Shown: positions 57,587-64,000 of the stretch, piece by piece
Layout: every line of letters begins with the position of its first letter
Position numbering within the stretch: the first letter of the stretch is position 1
Assembly: GCF_018861125.1 (NCBI RefSeq)
Contig: NZ_JAHKQN010000020.1
Span: forward strand, 375,831-439,830
DNA from: Cellulophaga baltica
Lineage (GTDB): Bacteria; Bacteroidota; Bacteroidia; Flavobacteriales; Flavobacteriaceae
Direction: 5' to 3'
Length of the DNA stretch: 64,000 nt
Program-made: the position numbers and the translations under genes
Notes under the pieces: model-generated
What the model saw: only the letters and a program-made list of their open reading frames with translations
Database searches by the model: none
Told to the model about the DNA's origin: nothing

Positions 57587-58312
57587 TTATAATTTAACCT
57601 TGTTTACAATATGCGATACAGTAGTCGCACTTGATACTATTCGCTTACTTTCATCTAAAAAAGGCAAATAACTCATTGACAATTCTGGTCTATTTAAATT
57701 TATTTCTCGAATTTCAGAACCCGACAAATGCACCCATTCAAAATTCCTTGTTGCAAATTCAGAAACATTTGCGCTATTTATTCCAGCACCTGGCATTACT
57801 ATACAATTTCTTGATTTTGATTGTAATTGAGAGAGAAAATCAATACCTGCAACAGCAGATTTCTTTTGCCCAGAACTTAACAGGTAGTTTACACCTAAAT
57901 CTTCTAAAACCTCAAACGATTCTACTGGATTATTAACCCAGTCAAATGCACGATGAAAAGTAAAATTCATCTCTTTAGAGGCTTCAATAAGCAGTTTTGT
58001 ACTTTTTATATTAATTGTAAAATCAGTTTTTAAAATTCCTGAAACAATACCCGCAAAACCAAACTCTTCACAAAGCTTAATATCACTTAACATAATTTCT
58101 AATTCATTATCTGAATACACAAAATCACCACTTCTAGGTCTTATTAAAATGTGAACCGGAATACTAATGTGCTCTTTAATAGTTTTAAGCAAACCATAAG
58201 TTGGTGTAAGACCTCCTAAACCCAACTCCATACAAAGTTCAATTCTACTAGCCCCACCTTTTTCTGCATTTAGAGCTGACTCTAATGAATTTGCACAAAC
58301 TTCAACGAACAT
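57587..58312 (-). CDS. cutC: CutC family protein
   Basis: A 241-residue TIM-barrel protein. Diagnostic blocks are VEVCANSLESALNAEKGGAS, RIELCMELGLGGLTPTYGLL, IPVHILIRPRSGDFVYSD, FTFHRAFDWVNNP and MPGAGINSANV. CutC was named for copper homeostasis in Escherichia coli, but that role is doubtful and the biochemical reaction is not established. Length and conserved residues are complete. It is divergent from polA. Confidence 0.94.
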   Translation of the reverse strand: MFVEVCANSLESALNAEKGGASRIELCMELGLGGLTPTYGLLKTIKEHISIPVHILIRPRSGDFVYSDNELEIMLSDIKLCEEFGFAGIVSGILKTDFTINIKSTKLLIEASKEMNFTFHRAFDWVNNPVESFEVLEDLGVNYLLSSGQKKSAVAGIDFLSQLQSKSRNCIVMPGAGINSANVSEFATRNFEWVHLSGSEIREINLNRPELSMSYLPFLDESKRIVSSATTVSHIVNKVKL

Positions 58313-58435
58313 AAACTAATATTTTAAAGGTTACAAAACTTAAAAAGTAATAATAACGGTTCATATTTTAAATGTAATTACAAAGATAAAATTAGATAAT
58401 CTTCGTAGTTTTGAAACTCTTGAATCGAAAATAAA

Positions 58436-61270
58436 ATGTCAGATAAAAAAAAATTATTTCTACTTGATGCCTATGCATTAATATTTCGTGGTTACTACGC
58501 ATTAATAAAAAATCCTAGAATAAACTCTAAAGGAATGGACACCTCTGCAATTATGGGGTTTATGAATTCTCTTTTAGATGTCATTAGAAGAGAAAAGCCT
58601 GATCATTTAGCCGTATGTTTTGACAAAGGTGGTAGTGCTGAGCGTACCGAATTATTTCCTGAATATAAAGCAAATCGTGACGTAACACCCGATGCTATCA
58701 AAATAGCAGTACCTTATATACAAGATATTTTAAGTGCCATGCATATCCCTGCAGTTGTTTTAGAAGGCTGGGAAGCAGATGACATTATTGGAACCTTAGC
58801 AAAACAAGCCGAAAAAGAGGATTACCAGGTATACATGGTTACTCCTGACAAAGATTTTGGACAACTTGTATCTGAAAATATATTTATGTATCGCCCAGCA
58901 CGTATGGGTAACGGTATTGAAATTTGGGGAATTCCTGAAATTCAAAAACGTTTTGGTGTAGAACGTCCTGAACAGGTTATTGACTATTTAGGTATGATGG
59001 GTGATGCTAGTGATAATATTCCTGGCTTACCTGGCGTTGGCGATAAAACGGCTAAAAAATTCATATCTGAATTTGGTTCTATGGAAAATCTTTTAGCCAA
59101 TACCGATAAATTAAAAGGTAAAATGAAAGAAAAAGTTGAGCAAAACGCTGAGCTAGGTTTACTTTCTAAAAAATTAGCAACTATTTGTATTGATTGTGAT
59201 GTAACTTTTAATGCTAATGATTACGAACTAACTGAACCTGATGCCGAAAAAGTTCAAGTTCTTTTTGAAGAATTAGAATTCAGAAGACTAAAGGATCAGT
59301 TTTTAAAGTTATTTTCCAAAGAAGAAGAAAAAACAAACTCAGAACCAACAACGGATAAAACAAAAAAGAAAGCAACCGAAGCTGGTGTTGGACAATTCTC
59401 TTTATTTGGAGGTGACCCAAGTACTGCTTCTGGCAGCCCTCAAGAATATTCGAGCAGAAAAACAATCAAAGACATATCCCATATTTACCAGAGTATTGCA
59501 CCTGGCATGGCTATGAAACTTTTTCTTCAAAACTTAATGAAACAAACTTCTGTTTGCTTTGATACGGAAACAACAGGCTTGAACCCATTAACAGCAGAAT
59601 TAGTTGGCATTGCCTTTTCATGGGAAGCATCAAAAGGTTTTTACATTCCTTTTCCTGAAGATAAAAATGAAGCCCAAGAATTAATTGAACAATTACGACC
59701 TTTTTTTGAATCTGAAAGTATTGAGAAGATTGGTCAGAATTTAAAATATGATATTAAGGTTTTAGATAAATATGACATTACAGTAAAAGGCACTTATTTT
59801 GATACTATGCTTGCGCATTATCTTATAAACCCTGATATGCGACATAATATGGACGTGCTTGCTGAAACATATTTAAACTACACACCTGTTTCTATTACCG
59901 AGTTAATTGGCAAAAAAGGAAAAAACCAATTAAGCATGCGTGATGTACCTGTAGAAAAACAAACAGAATACGCTGTTGAAGATGCTGATATTACATACCA
60001 ATTAGCAACACACTTTAAACCTGAATTATCAGAAGCAAAAACAGAAGATTTATTTAATAATATTGAAGTTCCTTTATTACGAGTTTTAGCCGCAATGGAA
60101 TTAGAAGGTATTAAATTAGATAAAGAGTTTTTAGATTCTCTTTCAGATGATTTAAATAACGACATTAAAACATTAGAAGAAAAAATATATACAGAAGCTG
60201 ACGAAGAGTTCAATATTGGATCGCCAAAACAACTAGGGGAAATTCTTTTTGAAAAACTAAAACTAGTTGATAAACCTAAAAAAACAAAGACAGGTCAATA
60301 TTCAACTGCAGAAGATGTTTTATCTTATTTAGCAAAAGATCATGAAATTATTCAAAATGTATTAGAATATAGAGGTCTTGCTAAACTTAAAAGCACCTAT
60401 GTTGATGCACTACCAAATCAAATAGAAGAAAGTACCGGTAGAGTTCATACAGATTATATGCAAACTGTTGCCGCGACTGGTCGTTTAAGTAGCAATAACC
60501 CTAACCTACAAAACATACCCATTAGAACAGAGAGAGGAAGGCAAGTTCGTAAAGCCTTTGTACCTAGAAGTGACGAGTACACTTTGCTTGCTGCAGATTA
60601 CTCTCAAATAGAACTTAGAATTATTGCTGCTCTAAGTGAAGAAACCACAATGATTGAAGCATTTAAAAATGGAGAAGATATTCACGCTTCAACTGCTTCA
60701 AAAGTTTTTAATGTTCCCTTAGAAGAAGTTACCAGAGAACAACGTAGTAATGCTAAAACTGTAAACTTTGGTATTATATATGGTGTTTCAGCTTTCGGGC
60801 TAAGTAATCAAACAGAATTATCAAGAGCAGAAGCAAAAGAATTAATTGACACTTATTACAAAACATATCCAAAACTAAGAAACTACATGAGCGAGCTAGT
60901 TGATTTTGCCCGCGAAAATGGCTATGTACAAACTGTACTAGGCAGACGTAGATATTTAAAAGGTATTAACGGTAGTAATGCAATTGTTCGAGGAGCTGCA
61001 GAGCGTAATGCTGTAAACGCACCGATACAAGGTAGTGCCGCCGATATAATAAAAATTGCAATGATAAATATTTACAATAAATTAGAAAAAGGTAACTATA
61101 AAACAAAAATGCTACTTCAGGTACATGATGAATTAGTTTTTGATGTATACAAACCCGAACTAGAAGAAATAAAAGTGCTTATTAAACACGAAATGGAAAA
61201 CGCTTATAAATTAGAAGTTCCATTAGACGTTGAAGTAGGCTTAGGTAATAATTGGCTTGAAGCTCATTAA
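58436..61270 (+). CDS. polA: DNA polymerase I
   Basis: PolA fills gaps and removes RNA primers in replication and repair. The 944-residue protein has an N-terminal 5'-3' exonuclease domain (MSDKKKLFLLDAYALIFRGY, GMMGDASDNIPGLPGVGDKT). The 3'-5' proofreading domain still has its metal ligands (CFDTETTGLNP). The polymerase domain has motifs A (AADYSQIELRIIA), B (RSNAKTVNFGIIYGVSAFG) and C (LLQVHDELVFDV). A -7-like TAGTTTTG lies 22 bases before the ATG. A bidirectional terminator follows. Confidence 0.98.
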   Translation: MSDKKKLFLLDAYALIFRGYYALIKNPRINSKGMDTSAIMGFMNSLLDVIRREKPDHLAVCFDKGGSAERTELFPEYKANRDVTPDAIKIAVPYIQDILSAMHIPAVVLEGWEADDIIGTLAKQAEKEDYQVYMVTPDKDFGQLVSENIFMYRPARMGNGIEIWGIPEIQKRFGVERPEQVIDYLGMMGDASDNIPGLPGVGDKTAKKFISEFGSMENLLANTDKLKGKMKEKVEQNAELGLLSKKLATICIDCDVTFNANDYELTEPDAEKVQVLFEELEFRRLKDQFLKLFSKEEEKTNSEPTTDKTKKKATEAGVGQFSLFGGDPSTASGSPQEYSSRKTIKDISHIYQSIAPGMAMKLFLQNLMKQTSVCFDTETTGLNPLTAELVGIAFSWEASKGFYIPFPEDKNEAQELIEQLRPFFESESIEKIGQNLKYDIKVLDKYDITVKGTYFDTMLAHYLINPDMRHNMDVLAETYLNYTPVSITELIGKKGKNQLSMRDVPVEKQTEYAVEDADITYQLATHFKPELSEAKTEDLFNNIEVPLLRVLAAMELEGIKLDKEFLDSLSDDLNNDIKTLEEKIYTEADEEFNIGSPKQLGEILFEKLKLVDKPKKTKTGQYSTAEDVLSYLAKDHEIIQNVLEYRGLAKLKSTYVDALPNQIEESTGRVHTDYMQTVAATGRLSSNNPNLQNIPIRTERGRQVRKAFVPRSDEYTLLAADYSQIELRIIAALSEETTMIEAFKNGEDIHASTASKVFNVPLEEVTREQRSNAKTVNFGIIYGVSAFGLSNQTELSRAEAKELIDTYYKTYPKLRNYMSELVDFARENGYVQTVLGRRRYLKGINGSNAIVRGAAERNAVNAPIQGSAADIIKIAMINIYNKLEKGNYKTKMLLQVHDELVFDVYKPELEEIKVLIKHEMENAYKLEVPLDVEVGLGNNWLEAH

Positions 61271-61274
61271 CAAT

Positions 61275-61308
61275 AAAAAAGCCCTTTGTATTTTCAAAGG
61301 GCTTTTTT
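61275..61308. terminator. Bidirectional terminator after polA
   Basis: A 14-bp perfect stem (61275-61288 with 61295-61308) with six A on the left arm and six T on the right. It also ends the convergent lipoprotein gene. Confidence 0.93.
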
Positions 61309-61327
61309 ATGACAAAGGATAACATAA

Positions 61328-61789
61328 TTATTCTTTTGTAAATATAAGACTTGAACCTGGCAATAAATCAGCCACATCTTCACCTTCAAAGACTTCAGAA
61401 GGAACAATTAATGTATATTCGGTTAACTCAATAGTAATAGTCTGTGTAGTTAATTCCTCATCAACAAAAGATAATTGGTCGCCATCTAATTTCCAAACGG
61501 TAGTTTCTGAAGCTACTTCTTTAGGACACTCGGTATAACTTTCTTCATTTTCAAAAAGTGCCACAGTGGTTTCTAAAGTCATATCATTATTAAAATCTAA
61601 AGTCGCAATATCACAACCACTTTCAACTAAACCTATAATTGCAGCTTGGACAAACACACTTTCAATCGTAGTACTAGAAGTTTCAATATCTGTAAATTTC
61701 CAAAAACCTATGATTGGAGATTCTTCAACAGCTACATCATCATCTGAATTATTATCAGTAGAACAAGAAAACACTAAAAAAAAAAACAT
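61328..61789 (-). CDS. Lipocalin-like lipoprotein with signal peptide split by a homopolymer frameshift
   Basis: The frame encodes a 153-residue product. A short hydrophobic start leads to a lipobox VFSC and an acidic linker, then a small beta-rich domain (IIGFWKFTDIE, VWKLDGDQLSFVDEE) like Bacteroidota lipocalin-type lipoproteins. As read, it starts MFFFLVFSC with no positive charge. An ATG at 61818 starts MNYKVLIIFLCFFF, an ideal lipoprotein signal, but one frame off. It meets this frame at a run of 11 T (minus strand). A run of 12 would join them into one perfect signal peptide. The gene may be phase-variable or wrongly sequenced, or it may use the short start. Function unknown. Confidence 0.72.
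   Translation of the reverse strand: MFFFLVFSCSTDNNSDDDVAVEESPIIGFWKFTDIETSSTTIESVFVQAAIIGLVESGCDIATLDFNNDMTLETTVALFENEESYTECPKEVASETTVWKLDGDQLSFVDEELTTQTITIELTEYTLIVPSEVFEGEDVADLLPGSSLIFTKE
61776..61786. repeat. A11 homopolymer inside the lipoprotein signal-peptide region
   Basis: Eleven A on the plus strand (T on the coding strand) lie where the two overlapping reading frames of the lipoprotein gene meet. Tracts of this length are prone to slippage in replication and to length errors in sequencing. Confidence 0.85.
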
Positions 61790-62099
61790 AAAAAAATTAT
61801 TAGAACTTTATAATTCATAATATCAATAAAATTAAGGTTGTTAAACAAACTTAACTTGAAAAAACTTAAAAACAATCAGTTTGGAACGAAATAAAACCAC
61901 CAAAACAAGTATTATAGATATATTTGCAACCATAATATTCAAAAAATACAAATGGCTAAGCCTTGTTATTTCAACAAAAAACATAGGTAAAATAAAAATA
62001 ATTAAATTATTTAGCACCAAGCATTTGTTATTCAAGTTAATAATTGTACATTTGCACCCCATTAATGGGATTTAAGTGTTTAATAAATAAAAAATTACT
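61790..62099. other. 310-bp region between the lipoprotein gene and rplM
   Basis: Apart from the out-of-frame signal-peptide start (to 61818) and the rplM promoter (62024-62054), I see only AT-rich DNA. Short open frames here on both strands have no family resemblance and overlap the promoter, so I do not call them. A small palindrome CCCATTAATGGG (about 62058-62069) lies just after the promoter and would be in the rplM leader. Confidence 0.5.
62024..62054 (+). promoter_or_regulatory. Promoter of rplM-rpsI(-rpsB) (TTTG-N19-TACATTTG)
   Basis: TTTG (62024-62027), exactly 19 bases, then TACATTTG (62047-62054). This is a perfect match to the Bacteroidota consensus, 45 bases before the rplM start. 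Confidence 0.87.
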
Positions 62100-62555
62100 G
62101 TGGACACATTAAGCTACAAAACAATTTCGGCGAACAAAGCAACTGTTGATAAACAATGGGTGTTAGTTGATGCAGAAGGAGAAACATTAGGTCGTTTTGC
62201 TTCAAAAGTTGCAAAATTACTAAGAGGAAAATATAAGCCAAGTTTTACACCACACGTAGATTGTGGTGATAATGTAGTTGTTATCAACGCAGACAAAATA
62301 AACTTGACAGGAAATAAGTGGGAAAGTAAAACCTACGTTCGCCATACTGGTTACCCAGGTGGTCAAAGATTTCAAACTGCGAGAGAAGCTATGGATAAAA
62401 ATCCAGTTAGCGTTGTTGAGCGTTCTATAAAAGGGATGCTTCCTAAAAACAGATTGGGTGCGGCAATTTTCCGTAACTTAAAAGTTAATGCAGGAACTCA
62501 ACATGGTCAAGAGGCGCAGAAACCAACCGTAATTAATTTAAACGACCTTAAGTAA
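62100..62555 (+). CDS. rplM: 50S ribosomal protein L13
   Basis: An early-assembly protein of the 50S subunit. The 151-residue product includes KQWVLVDAEGETLGRFASKV, LRGKYKPSFTPHVDCGDNVV and GMLPKNRLGAAIFRNLKV, all diagnostic for L13. The start is GTG, giving MDTLSYKT, which matches flavobacterial L13 N-termini. rpsI starts directly after its stop. Confidence 0.98.
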   Translation: MDTLSYKTISANKATVDKQWVLVDAEGETLGRFASKVAKLLRGKYKPSFTPHVDCGDNVVVINADKINLTGNKWESKTYVRHTGYPGGQRFQTAREAMDKNPVSVVERSIKGMLPKNRLGAAIFRNLKVNAGTQHGQEAQKPTVINLNDLK

Positions 62556-62942
62556 ATGGACGTAATTCACAAAATAGGAAGAAGAAAAACTGCAGTTGCA
62601 CGTGTTTATCTTTCACAAGGAGAAGGTAAAATTACAGTTAACAAAAAGGATTTAGAAGTATATTTCCCAACTGCAACTTTACAATATAAAGTAAAACAAG
62701 CATTTGCTTTAACTGAAACTGAAGATGCTTACGATGTAAAAGTAAACGTATTTGGTGGTGGTATCACTGGTCAAGCTGAAGCTATTCGTTTAGCATTATC
62801 TAGAGCAATGTGTGAGATTGATGCCGAAAACAGAACTATTCTTAAACCAGAAGGTTTATTAACTAGAGACCCTAGAATGGTTGAACGTAAGAAATTCGGT
62901 CAGAAGAAAGCTCGTAAAAAATTCCAATTCTCAAAACGTTAA
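62556..62942 (+). CDS. rpsI: 30S ribosomal protein S9
   Basis: The 128-residue S9 protein has [14 protein letters not shown] at the start, [20 protein letters not shown] in the middle and the basic C-terminus [12 protein letters not shown], whose final Lys-Arg reaches the ribosomal P-site tRNA. Its ATG follows the rplM TAA with no gap, so the two are translationally coupled. Confidence 0.98.
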   Translation: MDVIHKIGRRKTAVARVYLSQGEGKITVNKKDLEVYFPTATLQYKVKQAFALTETEDAYDVKVNVFGGGITGQAEAIRLALSRAMCEIDAENRTILKPEGLLTRDPRMVERKKFGQKKARKKFQFSKR

Positions 62943-62960
62943 TCGTAGAGAATTATATAT

Positions 62961-63024
62961 TAAACTGTTTATTCAGTTTATACACAAGTTCATTGAAAAC
63001 CCTGAAAAATATCTTTTCAGGGTT
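62961..63024 (+). promoter_or_regulatory. Tandem hairpins between rpsI and rpsB
   Basis: Two stems lie in the 226-bp gap. TAAACTG with CAGTTTA is at 62961-62967/62974-62980. AACCCTGAAAA with TTTTCAGGGTT is at 62998-63008/63014-63024, a perfect 11-bp stem. The second is followed only by TAAATTT, so it may be a partial terminator, a processing site or part of an rpsB leader. I find no good TTTG/TAnnTTTG promoter between them and rpsB. Confidence 0.5.
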
Positions 63025-63168
63025 AAATTTTAAATATCAAGTTGTTGTTAGTCCAAAGGCATAACAGCTTTTGGAAACTAGTTTAGCATCTAAATAGTAA
63101 AGGCCACAAAAAATAAGTGCCACTTTATTATTGCTAATTCAACAGAACGTAAACTAAGTACAAAAAAA

Positions 63169-63990
63169 ATGGCAAACAAAATCGAAGTAAAAGATTTACT
63201 AGAAGCAGGTGTACACTTTGGACACCTTACAAGAAAGTGGAATCCAAACATGGCTCCTTACATCTACATGGAGCGTAATGGTATTCACGTAATTAACCTT
63301 TACAAAACTGCTGCAAAATTAGAAGAAGCTAATGAAGCTCTTAAAAAAATTGCACAATCAGGAAGAAAAATTCTTTTTGTAGCTACAAAGAAACAAGCAA
63401 AAGACATCGTATCTGACAAAGTATCAAAAGTAAACATGCCTTACATCACTGAAAGATGGCCAGGTGGTATGTTAACTAACTTTGTAACTATCCGTAAGGC
63501 TGTTAAAAAAATGGCTGCTATTGATAGAATGAAGAAAGATGGTACATTCTTAACTTTATCTAAAAAAGAACGTTTACAAGTTGATCGTTTACGCGCTAAA
63601 TTAGAGAAAAACTTAGGCTCTATCTCTGATATGACTCGTTTACCAGGTGCTTTATTTATTGTTGATACAATGCGTGAGCATATTGCTGTTAAAGAGGCTA
63701 TAAAATTAAAAATTCCAATATTCGCTATGGCAGATACTAATTCTGACCCACGTTTATTAGATTATATTATCCCATCAAATGATGATGCTTCTAAATCTAT
63801 CGAAGCTATTTTAACTCATGTAACTGATGCTATTGCTGAAGGTTTAGCTGAACGTAAGTCAGAAAAACAATCAACAAAAGAGGGTAAAGAAGCTGCTTCT
63901 AAGAAAGCAGAAGCACCTGCTGCTCCTAAGAAAGAAGAAGTTGCCGCTGAAAGCGCAACTAAATCTGAAGGTAGTACTTCTGCTGAGTAA
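63169..63990 (+). CDS. rpsB: 30S ribosomal protein S2
   Basis: The 273-residue S2 protein is complete. Signatures are LLEAGVHFGHLTRKWNPNMA, ITERWPGGMLTNFVTIRKAV and PGALFIVDTMREHIAVKEA, plus the IPIFAMADTNSDPRLLDYI block. A Lys/Ala/Glu-rich low-complexity tail (about 226-273) extends past the core, as in other Flavobacteriia. The gene for elongation factor Ts is expected just beyond the window. Confidence 0.98.
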   Translation: MANKIEVKDLLEAGVHFGHLTRKWNPNMAPYIYMERNGIHVINLYKTAAKLEEANEALKKIAQSGRKILFVATKKQAKDIVSDKVSKVNMPYITERWPGGMLTNFVTIRKAVKKMAAIDRMKKDGTFLTLSKKERLQVDRLRAKLEKNLGSISDMTRLPGALFIVDTMREHIAVKEAIKLKIPIFAMADTNSDPRLLDYIIPSNDDASKSIEAILTHVTDAIAEGLAERKSEKQSTKEGKEAASKKAEAPAAPKKEEVAAESATKSEGSTSAE

Positions 63991-64000
63991 GCAACCCGCT

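Noticed and set aside
61841-62075. Overlapping 64-73 codon open frames on both strands before rplM
   Set aside because: Hydrophobic low-complexity translations of AT-rich DNA. They overlap the exact-consensus rplM promoter and resemble no family.
1-64000. CRISPR arrays, prophage, rRNA or complete insertion sequences
   Set aside because: I saw no regularly spaced repeats, no transposase, integrase or phage structural genes, and no rRNA sequence in the window.

Overview
The window is an AT-rich chromosomal segment from a member of the Bacteroidota, almost certainly family Flavobacteriaceae and probably marine. Evidence for this is a gliding/type IX secretion pair (PorV, GldJ), a SusC/SusD locus with an ECF sigma/FecR pair, an alternative complex III plus cytochrome oxidase operon, an NhaB sodium/proton antiporter, and promoters of the phylum-specific form TTTG-N19-TAnnTTTG. 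Shine-Dalgarno sequences are mostly absent. Nearly all DNA is coding, and most of it is core metabolism and information processing. I see no CRISPR array, prophage, intact insertion sequence or rRNA operon.

Layout. 1-6.4 kb: the 5' part of cdd, porV and gldJ (secretion and gliding), murF (wall synthesis), an SDR-DoxX gene pair and tRNA-Val. 6.4-11.1 kb: a leftward run nhaB, exbB, exbD, tonB, folC, i.e. an ion-motive-force energizer for outer-membrane transport plus folate glutamylation. 11.6-19 kb: an acyl-CoA dehydrogenase, then gltBD (glutamate synthase). 19.1-28.5 kb: the main accessory locus, a TonB-dependent uptake system made of SusC (with STN signalling domain), SusD, a zinc metallohydrolase lipoprotein and a DUF4302 lipoprotein, headed by FecR with a divergent ECF sigma gene. 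28.5-34.9 kb: a ruvB-cytochrome P450-queG operon, a large acyl-CoA oxidase-like enzyme and a DUF2807 secreted protein. 35-46.9 kb: one leftward operon actABCDEF-coxBA, encoding an electron route from quinol to oxygen. 47-52.4 kb: a small SPOR protein, then rimP-nusA-infB preceded by tRNA-Gln. 52.5-61.8 kb: a DUF2723 (GT117) membrane protein, a thioredoxin-fold protein lacking its CxxC, a metallophosphoesterase, cutC, polA and a small lipoprotein whose signal peptide is split by an A11 homopolymer. 62-64 kb: rplM-rpsI-rpsB.

How it fits together. ExbBD-TonB would energize TonB-dependent receptors such as the SusC at 22.9-26.5 kb. That receptor's STN domain would signal through FecR to the ECF sigma factor to induce its own operon. 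The respiratory operon supplies the proton gradient that ExbBD uses.

Most worth a second look: (1) porU is missing from its usual place between porV and gldJ; (2) the ECF sigma gene has an intact N-terminal coding region but no ordinary start codon, and is divergent from fecR; (3) the A11 tract that puts a lipoprotein signal peptide one base out of frame, a candidate phase-variation switch or sequencing artefact; (4) a helix-hairpin-helix domain fused to the membrane subunit ActC, and an extra monoheme domain on ActA; (5) a terminator-like hairpin in the rimP-nusA-infB leader; (6) the SusCD/zinc-hydrolase/DUF4302 locus, whose substrate is unknown and which carries no carbohydrate-active enzyme. 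I did not find an obviously new multi-gene system. Item 6 comes closest.
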